DNA of 64,000 nt from Megalobrama amblycephala (taxonomy: Eukaryota > Chordata > Actinopteri > Cypriniformes > Xenocyprididae): assembly GCF_018812025.1 (NCBI RefSeq), contig NC_063052.1, positions 14,367,001-14,431,000 of the forward strand, given 5' to 3'. The translations under genes were made by a program, and so were the position numbers. The first letter of the stretch is position 1. Every line of letters starts with the position of its first letter. Below are positions 25,249-36,844 of the stretch, one piece after another. The notes beneath the pieces are model-generated. The model was not told the DNA's origin, made no database searches, and saw nothing but the letters and a program-made list of their open reading frames with translations.

Positions 25249-25294
25249 GCATTTTGGATGCGATTAATCGCAATTAATCTTTTGACAGCACTAA
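25121..25294. mobile_element. MITE (TAGTGCTATCAAAC / GACAGCACTA) inside a microsatellite
   Basis: The terminal inverted repeats are TAGTGCTATCAAACAATAAA and CAATTAATCTTTTGACAGCA CTA, with inner ATCGCATC and GATGCGATTAATCGC. The centre is a (TA)n run at 25216-25242. It splits an (ATATT)n/(TATAA)n array: repeats lie directly against both ends. Confidence 0.82.
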
Positions 25295-25316
25295 ATATAA
25301 TATAATATAATATAAT

Positions 25317-26156
25317 AAAGACAACAAGGTTTACAGTAATATTTATTTACATTCACACATACAATGTATATTTTTTTCATTTATGATACATTTTACAAAC
25401 CACTTGTGATCCCAGAGACTGATCTTATTACCAGGTGAACTTAAGTTCACTTAATACCAGGTGTAAACAGTCAAACTTACGTGAAGCTCTCAAACAACCT
25501 AAGCGCATTCATAAGTGTCAGATTCATAAGGTTTGCTTAAGCTTTCCTCCTATCCAATTCATAATTCAGGAAACCTCTGGCTGAGGGACTTAAATAAGGT
25601 TATTCTTAGAGAAATGTAATACTTGGACATGACTAAAAGCTGCACCTCCCCTGATGTCAGATGAAGGATTAGTGTGGGCCGCGGCCCTCGATGTATATTG
25701 ACATGGGAGTCTGACTTGTCGGGCATGTTGATAAGTGCATGCTGGATTAAAGCAGTCTGCGTGTTCAATCACATCTGATGACTAACCTTGATATTGTATA
25801 TGATGTTTTAAAGAGACCATAACATTGATTTGCAGATGAAATTCAAAGCATAAGAGGCATCCTTTGTAGTCTTTGTAAAACTGGACAAAGAGTGAGAGAA
25901 ACAGCGGACATGAGAGGACAAGAAAGCGAGAGATAGAAAAGGAAGAAGTAGCTTTGTACAACTTGATCTTGTTTTCATGTTATGCCTCCAACTGTGTCCT
26001 CTGTTAAACTATAGTTTATGGAGGCACTGGGGTTGTTCATCACTGTCAATGATGAACACATTAAGAAACTCAGCAGGGATCACAGGCTCATTTCCATACA
26101 TTTACAGACATTGACCTGAGCTAAGCTGACAGTGTGTGCTGAGCATCTTTCTTCAG

Positions 26157-26224
<68 letters not shown>

Positions 26225-26786
26225 CGTAAAGACTGCAAAAGAGCAGAGGATGACATCAGAAGCATTATCAGGGAAAGAGACAAAAATGAGTCAGGTTTGT
26301 TTACTCAAAACATAATTATCAGATAAAGTTTACAATAAAGTCACGACTTTGAAATATATAAAACCATGAGACATTTTTTAGAATTTGGCGGATTAATAAA
26401 TCAATCGATATGGATTAGCGTCTGTGATTATTATACAACAAAAAAATATTTAAATTACAAAATATATTAAAGCATTCTTATGTAACATCACACAATCAAG
26501 AGATTTTTTTTTCATCCATGTTTTAATTTATTTAGTAAACCTAATGTGTTGTGCAGCTCTTTATTTTTCAAAAAATGTGATGTTTTATTGTAAAGGAATT
26601 TTTCATTTGAAAATGGTGATTGATTGATTTAATACAGTTTTATGAATTTATGCGATTATCACATTTTTTATTATACATTTGTTTTGCTTTTCATTTTATT
26701 TATTTTTTTTAACAAGACATAGCTGCTTTACAAAGTAAAGACCAATGATCTAATCTAGTGTGATTATTAAACATTATTATTGATTA
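25317..26786. other. Intergenic, nothing recognised
   Basis: Apart from the (CA)n at 26158 and AT-rich runs at 26340-26780, no repeats or genes are seen. Confidence 0.5.
26158..26222. repeat. (CA)n microsatellite
   Basis: 65 bp of uninterrupted CA. Open frames of Thr-His or Cys-Val repeats across it are artefacts. Confidence 0.97.
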
Positions 26787-26788
26787 TA

Positions 26789-28358
26789 CAAACCCGATTC
26801 CAAAAAAGGTGGGAAACTGTACAAATTGTGAATAAAAAAGGAATGCAATAATTTACAAATCTCATAAACTTATATTTTATTCCCAATAGAATATAGATAA
26901 CATATCAAATGTTGAAAGTGAGACATTTTGAAATGTCATGCCAAATATTGGCTCATTTTGGGTTTCATGAGAGCTACACATTCCAAAAAAGTTGGGACAG
27001 GTAGCAATAAGAGGCCGGAAAAGTTAAATGTACATATAAGGAACAGCTGGAGGACCAATTTGCAACTTATTAGGTCTATTGGCAACATGATTGGGTATAA
27101 AAAGAGCCTCTCAGAGTGGCAGTGTCTCTCAGAAGTCAAGATGGGCAGAGGATCACCAATTCTCCCAATGCTGCGGCGAAAAATAGTGGAGCAATATCAG
27201 AAAGGAGTTTCTCAGAGAAAAACTGCAAAGAGTTTGAAGTTATCGTCATCTACAGTGCATAATATCATCCAAAGATTCAGAGAATCTGGAACAATCTCTG
27301 TGCGTAAGGGTCAAGGCCGGAAAACCATACTGGATGCCCGTGATCTTCGGGCCCTTAGACGGCACTGCATCACATACAGGAATGCTACTGTAATGGAAAT
27401 CACAACATGGGCTCAGGAATACTTCCAGAAAACATTGTCGGTGAACACAATCCACCGTGCCATTCGCCGTTGCCGGCTAAAACTCTATAGGTCAAAAAAG
27501 AAGCCATATCTAAACATGATCCAGAAGCGCAGGCGTTTTCTGCGGGCCAAGGCTCATTTAAAATGGACTGTGGCAAAGTGGAAAACGGTTCTGTGGTCAG
27601 ACGAATCAAAATTTGAAGTTCTTTTTGGAAAACTGGGACGCCATGTCATCCGGACTAAAGAGGACAAGGACAACCCAAGGACAGCGCTCATCAGAAGCCT
27701 GCATCTCTGAGGATGGGGTTGCACATGCGTGTGGCATGGGCAGCTTACACATCTGGAAAGGCACCATCAATGCTGAAAGGTATATCCAAGTTCTAGAACA
27801 ACATATGCTCCCATCCAGACGTCGTCTCTTTCAGGGAAGACCTTGCATTTTCCAACATGACAATGCCAGACCACATACTGCATCAATCACAACATCATGG
27901 CTGCATAGAAGAAGGATCCGGGTACTGAAATGGCCAGCCTGCAGTCCAGATCTTTCACCCATAGAAAACATTTGGCGCATCATAAAGAGGAAGATGCCAC
28001 AAAGAAGACCTAAGACAGTTGAGCAACTAGAAGCCTGTATTAGACAAGAATGGGACAACATTCCTATTCCTAAACTTGAGCAACTTGTCTCCTCAGTCCC
28101 CAGACGTTTGTTATAAAAAGAAGAGGGGATGCCACACAGTGGTAAACATGGCCTTGTCCCAACTTTTTTGAGATGCCATGAAATTTAAAATCAACTTATT
28201 TTTCCCTTAAAATGATACATTTTCTCAGTTTAAACATTTGATATGTCATCTATGTTGTATTCTGAATAAAATATTGAAATTTGAAACTTCCACATCATTG
28301 CATTCTGTTTTTATTCACAATTTATACAGTGTCCCAATTTTTTTGGATTCGGAATTTG
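26789..28358 (+). mobile_element. Tc1-like transposon, copy 1 (IR/DR ends)
   Basis: A 1570-bp Tc1/mariner element flanked by TA on both sides (26787-26788 and 28359-28360). The ends are long inverted repeats of about 200 bp, each with an outer and an inner copy of TTCCAAAAAAGTTGGGACA: left outer 26798-26816, left inner 26981-26999, right inner near 28155-28170, right outer near 28330-28348. This outer-plus-inner pattern is the IR/DR type of fish Tc1 elements. The outer terminal copies carry several substitutions, so this copy is old enough to have decayed ends. It encodes a broken DD34E transposase. It lies in the same orientation as a second copy 14.2 kb away. Confidence 0.95.
27141..28171 (+). 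pseudogene. Tc1-like DD34E transposase, broken (copy 1)
   Basis: This is the cut-and-paste transposase of the surrounding element. From ATG at 27141 the frame runs MGRGSPILPMLRRKIVEQYQ through a paired-like helix-turn-helix region (about residues 10-110, with a GQGRK AT-hook-like patch near 57-61). It reaches the first catalytic Asp (D154 in LWSDESKF). Small deletions totalling about 11 bp between roughly 27675 and 27735, judged against copy 2, shift the frame and the first frame stops at 27710. The rest continues in a second frame with QHDNARPHTA (second Asp) and SPIENIW (Glu); 34 residues separate these Asp and Glu, so it is DD34E. Near the C-terminus, RRLL-stop replaces the RRLQTVIKKK seen in copy 2 because of a further small deletion. 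The family C-terminus overlaps the inner repeat of the right end. Not functional as read. Confidence 0.93.
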
Positions 28359-28360
28359 TA

Positions 28361-29508
28361 TTTTTATGGTAATGTTGTGGAGAGAGAGAAAAAAAGATAT
28401 TAACTCAAAAATAGATATCAAGACAATATGAAACAATCATGATAATAATAATAGATGTAGTAGTAGTAGTAGTAGTAGACGTAATACTACTAATTATAGT
28501 AATAATGATACATTTGTTTTAAATAAAAAAAACCACAAAATCCCAAAAAATTAAAAACTAAATATTATTAATATATGAATATATTACAATTAAAAAATAT
28601 ATGTTATTGTTAAAATGTTAATAAATTACTAAATAACCTTTTAACATTCATGCTTTTAGACATGCTTTTTGGTGATTGAAATTTAATCAAACCAATAAAA
28701 AGGAAGACAGAAAAAATTAAAATGGAAAACACAGAATTTAGAGGGAAAAAATTAGATGGAATTTGGGAAAAAACAGATTTCATTGTGCCCTGGATATAAA
28801 GTCACAATTATGAACTGACTTACAGGGCCAAAGACATCACTAAATTGATCTAGGCTTCAGTTACAGCAATCAGTATATTAATGATCAAACCGGCATTTGA
28901 CTTTAACAACTGTAGATCCCTAAAACTCTCCTCTCAACAAGACACCACAAGATTAATAATCATCTCTGAACAACATAAACACCCTGAAAAAGACAGGGAT
29001 TACATCTACGGTGATGATGTTTATAAACACGGCAATCTCAGCCGTTCAGCAATCTAATTTCAATACTGACATAATTTATGGGCATTAATCCTGTTTACCC
29101 TAAGAGATTTTAGTGGCACATCAATATCTCATCATATTTAGTTGGCCTTAATATTACCTCAAGAAAGCCTTCACTCTCAACACCATCCGTTTAACACCAT
29201 GACAAATCAGGAAACCCTCTAGCAGCTGAAATTCTTGTTTTGTCAATGGATCTGCTCAACATCCAGGAGACCTACTACTTACTAATTCAACTACATCATT
29301 TTCCACTACAGTGTTACAGAAGTGCAGCTTTTCAGTGTAGCTTCAACAAGAAGTGGTGTAGCGCAGTGGTTCCCAACATGAGGTGACAGAGGGTAGACAA
29401 ACACAATGGTGAGGTCTGCCTTTCATTTAAATAACATTAAAATGTGGAGGGAAAAGTGGGGTTTTAGCATGAAGAACATATAGACACAGACTGTGCATAG
29501 AAATTGAA
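28361..29508. other. Intergenic, 28800-29250 repeat-poor
   Basis: 28400-28800 is A/T-rich low-complexity DNA. 28800-29250 looks unique and could hold conserved non-coding sequence; nothing further can be read from it. Confidence 0.4.
28456..28479. repeat. (TAG)n microsatellite
   Basis: Eight GTA/TAG units in a row. Confidence 0.9.
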
Positions 29509-29960
29509 AGGGTTAGTTCACCCAAAAATGAAAATCCTGTCATTAATTACTCACCCGTAAGACTTTCATTCATCTTCAGAACACAAATGAAGATATTTTT
29601 AAATGAAATCGGACCGATTTTTGTCCCTCCATTGACAGCTACACCACTACCACTTTGGCGCTTCAAAAAGTTCATAAAGAGATCATAAAACGAATCCATA
29701 TGAATTGAGCAGTTTAGTCCAAATTGTCTTCCAAGAGACATGATCCCTTTATACGCTGAACAATATATTTAATTTAGGCTTTTATTCATATATAAACATT
29801 AATCAACTCACACATCAGTTGGTAAATGGAAGCTCAAGCACGTTTGCTTGACTCGTGTGAGAACCAATGGGTTCATTCTTGTGTGTTACGCAGCACGTTT
29901 GAACAAGCAAGAATGAAATTTCTCCTGAATATCCACACAAATGCAAATGTGACACTGATG
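29509..29960. mobile_element. MITE with AGGGTTAGTTCACCC end, one end only
   Basis: The left end AGGGTTAGTTCACCCAAAAA followed by the GTCATTAATTACTCACC box is the same end as in 7686-8487. No matching right end is found; homology fades before the (GAAT)n run at 29965. It is probably a truncated relative. Confidence 0.65.
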
Positions 29961-29964
29961 ACAT

Positions 29965-29999
29965 TGAATGAATGAATGAATGAATGAATGAATGAATGA
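29965..29999. repeat. (GAAT)n microsatellite
   Basis: About 8.5 units of GAAT. Confidence 0.93.
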
Positions 30000-31005
30000 C
30001 TCATTAAGACAGTGACTTGCCACCACCTACTGGCGGTTTTAGTTTAATTTATTGCTTTATTTATTATATTGATAATTATATTAATGGGATTTTAAGAATT
30101 TGACATAAAACATGACACATGAATTTAATAGAGTTGATTTTCAGGTGGGTTATTTCAACCCATGTTTGGGTCAAATATGGACAATCCCAACCGTTGGTAC
30201 ACATTTTTAAATTAAATTATTTTCCCTTAATGGCAAAGGTGTGACTGAAATGTCAGTGGAAGAGATGGATGTTAAATTCCCCAGGGGGTATGACACTCTA
30301 CAAGAAGTTTGGGAACCACAATTTAACAATGTTAGAGAAAGTTACTTTTAAACGTAATGCATTACAATATTGTGCTACTCCCTAAAAAAGTTACTTAGTT
30401 ACTTTTGCATTACTTTTTCTCTCCTGGGCTGGGCTTGTTTTTTTTGTTTTTTTTAATAACAACAACAAAAAAGGCCCTTTCATACTAAAAGTGAAATTGA
30501 ATAAGCCTCATGCATGCATATTCATGCCTGTACAGTAGAGGGCGTAACTCAAACAAACTTTTCATTCTGGATTAAAGAAGAATATGATACAAGAGAATGA
30601 AGTTCAACACTCTTATTTCTTAATCTTTTTTTTTTTTTTTTTTTTGCTTATTAGTATGGTTGAATTAGATCATTGAAGGTCAGCAGCAAAGACATTGGTT
30701 AATAAAGTGAGAATAAATACATAAAGTATATTATATTAATTTAATATAGTTAATTATTACAGGTTTGTGTAAAATTCTGAGATTGCATTTCACTGTTTTT
30801 ATTAATTTTAAGGGAATACTGAATGTTTTCATGCAAGTGAGATGAGTAAATGCATGTTCACATTTAGTCTGCATTTACATACATTTACATTTAGTCATTT
30901 AGCAGATGCTTTTCTCCAAAGCGACTTACACATGAGAATAGTAGAAGCAATCAAATCAATATGAGTACATCAGTATGTAAGTGCTGTATCAAGTCACAGT
31001 TTCAT

Positions 31006-31496
31006 CAGTTTAAATCTAGATTAAAGACGCATCTCTTTAGCCAAGCATTCACATAATGGATCTCATATCAGATCAATTGCACATGACTATCTTTGCTTAA
31101 TGTTATGAGCAGCAGCTACGCTAATTATTCTCCATTTGCTTTTCTGTTTTGCCTCGGGACGCCCGTCCCGAGGTGACTAGAGAGGACATCAGCTTCAGTT
31201 TGGATCCAGCCTCTTAAGAAGACCTCAGATGACCAACACCTATGAAGAGACGGTGCCAAGAAGACGCAATCATCTGGATCAACATGCACATTGCACAATT
31301 TCTACATCCTAATTATTGTTAATATGTAATTCATTTTTCCAGGAACTCATTGCTTCTACGTTCAGTTAAACTGCTAACAGTGATTGTAAATTAATTGCCT
31401 AAATTATTACATTATTTGCTAACTGCATTCTTTAAATTGTAACGTTGACATGCATTCTCTGTAAAGCTGCTTTGAAATGATATGTATTGTGAAAAG
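31006..31496 (+). mobile_element. L2 LINE 3' fragment, plus strand, inserted in another L2
   Basis: It begins within the end of an L2 ORF2: bases 31009-31056 read FKSRLKTHLFSQAFT-stop, the usual L2 C-terminus. About 440 bp of 3' UTR follow, ending CTGTAAAGCTGCTTTGAAAT...GTGAAAAGCG near 31493. It splits the 3' UTR of the minus-strand L2. A hairpin, CCTCGGGACG-CC-CGTCCCGAGG, lies at 31152-31173. It is severely 5'-truncated, as is common for target-primed insertions. Confidence 0.82.
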
Positions 31497-31512
31497 CGAA
31501 AGGATTTTTTTT

Positions 31513-34252
31513 TTATTTTAATAATACACAAATAGATGGAAAAAGAATAGAAAAAAGAAAAGATAAATAAAAAGTAAGTGCTACTATTACTGGGTCAAGT
31601 GTTGACAAAAAAGGTATGTCTTTAGCAGTTTTTTTGAAAATGGCTAAAGACTCAGCTGCTTGGATAGAGCGTGGTAGGTCATCCCACCAGCCAGGAACAG
31701 ACCCAGAGAAGGTCAGTGAGAGTAATTTTGTGCCCCTTTTGGATGGCACCACAAGGCGCCGTTCACTTGCAGAATGCAAGCTTCTGGAGGGCGCATAAGT
31801 CTGAAGTAGTGAGTTTAGGTATAGTGGTGCAGAGCCAGTGGTTGTTCTGTAGGCCAACATCAGAGCCTTGAATTGGATGCGAGCAGCTATTGGCAGCCAA
31901 TGTAAACTGATGAAGAGAGGTGTGACGTGTGCTCTGTTTGGTTCGTTAAAGACCACTCTTCCTGCAGCATTCTGGATCAGTTGTAGAGGCTTGACAGTGC
32001 ATGGCTAGAAGGCCAGAGAGAGCATTACAATAGTCCAGTCTGGATAGAACAAGAGCTTGGACAAGTGGAATGCTCTGATAGGAAGGATCTAATCTTCATA
32101 ATGTTGTACAAGGCAAATCTGCAGGACCGGGCCGTTGTAGCAACACGATCTGTGAAGCTTAAACAATCATCAATCACCACTCCAAGGTTCCTGGCAGTCC
32201 TGAAAGGAGTTATGGTTGACGACCCAAGTTGAATGGAAATGTTATGATGAAGTGTTGGATTCGGCACCGACCACAAGCAGTTCCGTTTTTGCAAGGTTGA
32301 GTTGAAGGTGGTGGTCCTTCATCCAGGCAGAAATGGCTGTCAGGCAGGCTGTGATGTGACCAGCAACCGTCGGATTCATCTGGTTGGAATGAGAGGTAGA
32401 GTTGCGTGTCATCAGCATAACAGTGATAGGAAAAAAACCATGTTCCTGAATGACAGATCCTAGTGATGACATGTAGATGGAGAAGAGAAGTGGTCCAAGC
32501 ACTGAGCCCTGAGGTACCCCAGTAGCAAGATGATGTGACTTGGACACCTCACCTCTCCAAGATACCCTGAAGGACCTACCTGAGAGGTAAGACTTGAATC
32601 ACTGGAGTGCGGTTTCCTGAGATGAGCCCTTAGACAAGAGGGTTGACAGGAGGATCTGGTGGTTAACTGTGTCAAAAGCAGCAGACAGATCCAGCAAGAT
32701 GAGTAGTGATGATTTTGAAGTTGCTCGTGCCAGTCTCGGGGCTTCAGTGACTGAGAGCTGGACAGTTGAGTGGCCACTCTTGAAGCCAGGAGGTTTTTCT
32801 GTGTGAGATAAGTAGACAGCTGGTTGATCACAATCTCTCTCATGTGTCTTTGGAAGAAGGGATACCGGTCTATAGTTTTCTAAAAGTGCTGGATTCAGAG
32901 TGGGTTTTTTAAGGAGTGGGGTAATCCTCGCCTGCTTAAAAGCTTTGGGAAATGTACCAGTGTGAAGAGAAGAACTGATAATGTGAGTGAGTGCAAGTAC
33001 AATTGAGGAGGAGATGGCCTGAAGAAGATGAGTGGGGATAGGGTCTAGCGGACAGATAGTAGGGTGATTGGAAAGGATGAGTTTTGAAACATCTGCCTCA
33101 GAGAGCATAGAGAATGAGGGGAGAATTTCTGTGTTTTCCATTAAGATGTTATTGTCAGTGTGTGGTGTGGATAATTGGCCGCTGATGGTTGTTATTTTAT
33201 CTGTGAAAAATGCGGCAAAGTCATCAGCTGTAAGAGTTGATGTGGGAGGGAGGAGAGGAAGGGCAAAGAAAAGAAGAGAAGGTTTTGAAAAGTGTGTGGG
33301 AATCAGTAGAATTGTTAATTTTATTGTGATAGTATGTGGTTTTTGGAATTGGAGACATTTGTAGAGAAAGAAGAAAGGAGTGACTGATAGAAGCTCAGAT
33401 CAGTAGGATCTTTAGATTTGCGCCACTTCCTCTCTGCAGCCCTGAGTCTAGACCAGTGCTCACGGAGAGCATCGGATAGCCAGGGGGCAGAGGGGGTGGC
33501 ACGGGCTGGTCTGGATGAAAGGGGGCAGAAGTCATCTAAGCAAGATGTTAGAGTGGTGCAAAGAGTAGCATTGTTAGTGTCCAGTGATGAGAACTGATTA
33601 GGGGGAGGAAGTAAGGATGAGACCAAAAAGGATAGGTCGGATGGTGAGAGTGAGCGTAGGTTTCGCCGAAAAGTAACATGTGGTGGAGTGTGTGTTGAGT
33701 TAGGGGTCAGGTTGAGAATAAAAGTGATGTGGAAATGGTCTGAGGTGTGTAGTGGAGTAACCAGTGTATTGTCAGTGGAGCCACAGCGTGTGTAGATGAG
33801 GTCCAATTGGTTACCTGATTTGTGGGTAGCTGAAGTAGACACTCGCTTGAGATCAAATGAGGCAAGCAGAGTGTGGAAGTCAGCAGCCTGAGGTTTGTCT
33901 AGATGGATGTTCAAATCTCCAAGTACTAGCAGAGGAGTACCATACTCAGGGAAGGATGAGAGTAACACATCTAACTCCTTCAAGAAGTTACTTAGCTGAC
34001 CTGGGGGACGATAAACAACTACAACATGGATTTTAGCAGGGTAGGTGATGGTAATTGCATGTGATTCAAATGAGCTATTGTCACAGAAAGATTGTAAAGG
34101 ATTGAACTTCCATTCATTGGCATAAGCAGACCAGTACCACCACCCATCCCAATCTGGCTTGGGGTGTGAGAGAAAGTGAAATGAGAGGAGAGGGCTGCTA
34201 ACTGTAGTCTAGAACTACAATAACCATCATGTTTAGACAGCACACACAACAC
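31513..34252 (-). pseudogene. L2 LINE endonuclease / reverse transcriptase, frameshifted
   Basis: The order on the minus strand is that of an L2 ORF2. The endonuclease N-terminal part lies at 34252-34019. The endonuclease core at 33983-33321 has LGDLNIHLDKP and the SDHF catalytic motif. Reverse transcriptase at 33141-32599 has ITPLLKKP, NYRPVSLL and LLDLSAAFDTVNHQILL. It continues at 32547-32242 with [13 protein letters not shown], and the YADD catalytic box is present near 32400-32430 but in a shifted frame (YHCYADDTQ). The thumb region is at 32294-32025 (LGVVIDD). The C-terminal domain at 31956-31513 has LHWLPIAARIQFKAL and TYAPSRSLHSA. At least four frame changes break it, so it is a dead copy. 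Confidence 0.9.
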
Positions 34253-34458
34253 CTCTGCACTTAATTTCTCTCAATATGAGGACAGGAGAGCTGTCACTCA
34301 ATAAATGTTATTTATAAATGCATTACTTATTTGAAAAAGTAACTTAGATATTTTGTCGTAAATTGAAAAATGCGTTACGTTACTAGTTACTTGAAAAAGT
34401 AATCTGAGTACGTAACTCAAGTTACGTGTAACATGTTACTCCGAACACAGCAATTTAA

Positions 34459-34980
34459 TGTGTCTATATTTACTAATATAGACACATGAATACGATCCTC
34501 AATTTGAATACGATCCTCAACTTGAATACGATCCTCAACTGGATGGAACTGAAATAAATACTTTGATTGTTGCGATCCTATCAGACTTATGATAGCAACC
34601 TGATTGTAACAAAGCACTGTTCGCCAGAGGAGAACTGGCCCCCCGACTAAGCCTGGTTTCTCCCAAGGTTTTTTTTCTTCTCCATTTTAACACCTATTTG
34701 CCACTTGTTTGCCACCTGATGTCACCTGATGGAGTTTGGGTTCCTTGCCGCTGTCTCCTTTGGCTTGCTTAGTTGGGGACACTTGACATTTGATATTCAA
34801 TAGTATTCTTGACATTTATTCAACAGTGCTTCTGATCTGCCTGCATTGACACTATTATTTAAGAGCTGCTGTGCAGCCAAATTATGTACCAGTTATCAAT
34901 GTAAAGCTGCTTTGACACAATCTGCATTGTAAAAAGCGCTATATAAATAAAGGTGACTTGACTTGACTTGACTAAATCCT
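34459..34980 (+). mobile_element. L2 LINE 3' UTR fragment, plus strand
   Basis: The end reads CTGTAAAGCTGCTTTGACAC...AAAAAGCGCTATATAAATAA followed by a tail of ACTTG repeats (34960-34978), the typical fish L2 3' end. It lies directly outside the hAT target duplication. At its start are an 11-bp stem palindrome (TGTGTCTATAT / ATATAGACACA, 34459-34486) and three tandem 18-bp units (34487-34540). Confidence 0.8.
34487..34540 (+). repeat. 3 x 18-bp tandem repeat
   Basis: There are three consecutive units of TGAATACGATCCTCAACT (the first has ATT at its end). The repeat sits at the 5' edge of an L2 3' UTR fragment and just after a short palindrome. Confidence 0.85.
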
Positions 34981-35759
34981 CACTAGGCTGGTTTGTGTCA
35001 CCAAGGCCAGACAATTAGAAAGCAGAGAAGCAGAAAAATGTGAATTGGCAATGTGCCTTTACAAACATTTACAAGTATAATTGTAAGTCTTATTAAATGC
35101 AGCATGATATACATGTGTGGTGTGGCCAGAGACAGGTCCATTCAACAAATAACTGAAGTGTAAACTCCTCCTGAGAACAATGCACTGCGAGAAAGACACC
35201 AGAGATCATGAAACTCAAATCATGGCAATTTGTTAAGAAAACACAAACAGGGAGACTTTGAACTTGAACCTCTGACTGTGCCCTGCACCCTCAGATCCAT
35301 CAATAGACTTCTCATGGGTATCTACAGTAACCCTTAACGGTGGGAAACAAAGGTGAAAGGTTGCAACAAAGCCTTCATTTCACATGGCAGGAGGGTGGAG
35401 AGTCGACAAGTAAATTACTTTAATTTATTCCCCTTTTAATTTGCTGCAACTTCAAGACGATTTAATTAGCGCTCCAGGGTCTGATCATATGATCGCTCCA
35501 TCCAGCACACTTGCTGCTGACTCCGGGCTCCCACAGAGATCCCGAGCTCTAATTCATAGTTTCCGTCAGGTCCAACTTTGCTCTCTGATCTCATCCGGAG
35601 GAGTCATATTCTCTCAGTGTGTGTGCCTCAGACACGTCGAACACAAAACACAGATGCTGAGAGGATGTGTGTGTTTGCAGGCACAGATCGAACATGTGTA
35701 ACAACATGTGTAAGATTGCTTGCTGAGGGGGTGAGAAAAAGAGGTAAAAGCTACACAGA

Positions 35760-36330
35760 CTGGATAGAGTTCTTATAATGCGTTCAAGTCCTCCTGGGAA
35801 GTTTGTATTTAGGAGTTGGGAAGTTGTTTACGACATCAGGTGTGTTCAAGTCACAAAAAAGCTTGACAATGTCACTGCTTAAATACCTGTAAGTGTTGTG
35901 CAATTCCGCCACATTTCTCACTGACACGCCCCCAACACCTAAACAGTTTTCCACTGGTATTTACCGACTTTGGTGGCGTTCATGTGTGTTCAACTCTAAC
36001 ATGACTTGAATGCATCATTAGGCACAGAAGGAAATTCGCTGATGGCAGCAAGTCAACCCTGAACAAAACAAAACACACATAAGAGTACTTGCATAAATTT
36101 CAGTATTTAGTTGGAAAATAATTATTATAATATTAGTTTTGAAACAATGCGTTTACATGTGCACCAATAATGTAATTATTTCCAAAAATCAGAGTAAGGA
36201 CTAATGCTGCCTTCGCACACTATCGGAATTGTCATAAATATGAGTTTCCTAGTTGGAAATTGGACATGAATGTCCTCTTAAGTCGTATTTACTACTGGGA
36301 AACTCAGCAGCAATCATTCTCTTCTCCGCC
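35760..36330. repeat. Probable dispersed repeat pair
   Basis: TAATGCGTTCAAGTCCTCCT, GGGAAGTTTGTATTTAGGAG and GAATTGTCATAAATATGAGT, TTTCCTAGTTGGAAATTGGA are similar in type to each other and to common teleost repeats. Borders are not defined. Confidence 0.35.
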
Positions 36331-36844
36331 ATGTAAAGTTTCTGGCACACGATTATCTCTGTGATTGGTATACTTTTTTAGTTTTTTTTCCACAACAGCT
36401 ACATCACCTTGTCTTCGTCGTCAAAGTAGTTCATATTTAGCACTTCCAGTTCCTTTTACACACCTCACTTAAACCTAAAATAATCATTCATAAAGTTCGA
36501 AAAGGTTGAAGCGAATTACAAATCTTATGTCATAAAAGCATTCTGAGGTGCAAGTATCTACCCAAGTAGTTGCCAGGTTTTCACAACAAAGCCTGTCCGA
36601 TTGCTACTCAAAACTAGCCCAAACGCAGAGATGGGATCCCCTATAAAAAAAAAAAAAGTGTTCCGGGGGTAAAATCTGCGTTTTTGGTGGGGCTCCCCTG
36701 GTAAAATTTGCATTACAGGGGCTACATATCATGTTAATTGGGGTCGTTTCAGCCCGAGGACATGAAAAACAACCCGCAGGAACAGTGTTTAAGTAGCCCA
36801 ATTTCGCAGGAAAACCGCGGACTTGGCAACACTGCGCATGAGCG

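Larger units (their letters stand above)
30873..34262 (-). mobile_element. L2-clade LINE, minus strand, interrupted
   Basis: A non-LTR retrotransposon read on the minus strand. The 3' end is at about 30873, where the plus strand shows CATTTACATTTAGTCATTTA, i.e. the short TAAATG-type tail repeat of fish L2 elements, followed by the CAGATGCTTTTCTCCAAAGC core. The body continues from 31498 upward and is interrupted by a plus-strand L2 fragment at 31006-31496. The 5' side ends near 34262 within the endonuclease region, so the element is 5'-truncated. The protein is split by frameshifts and described separately. Confidence 0.88.
30327..34450. mobile_element. hAT-like non-autonomous transposon carrying nested L2 LINEs
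   Basis: The left end begins CAATGTTAGAGAAAGTTACT and the right end finishes GTTACTCCGAACACAG. Both are variants of a CAGTGTTGGG...GTTAC type terminal inverted repeat rich in GTTAC/GTAAC words. The 8-bp word CAATTTAA sits directly outside both ends (30319-30326 and 34451-34458). An 8-bp target duplication and CAG-type ends indicate the hAT superfamily. Internal sequence remains at 30340-30870 and about 34300-34450 with no transposase; the middle is occupied by LINE sequence. That the outer duplication is intact although about 3.4 kb lies inside shows that the LINEs landed within the hAT element. Confidence 0.8.

Noticed and set aside
26080..26326. Cys-Val and Thr-His repeat open frames
   Set aside because: They are translations of the (CA)n microsatellite.
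33068..33364. Plus-strand open frames across 31.6-33.4 kb
   Set aside because: They are antisense to the L2 reverse transcriptase and endonuclease, which read correctly on the minus strand.
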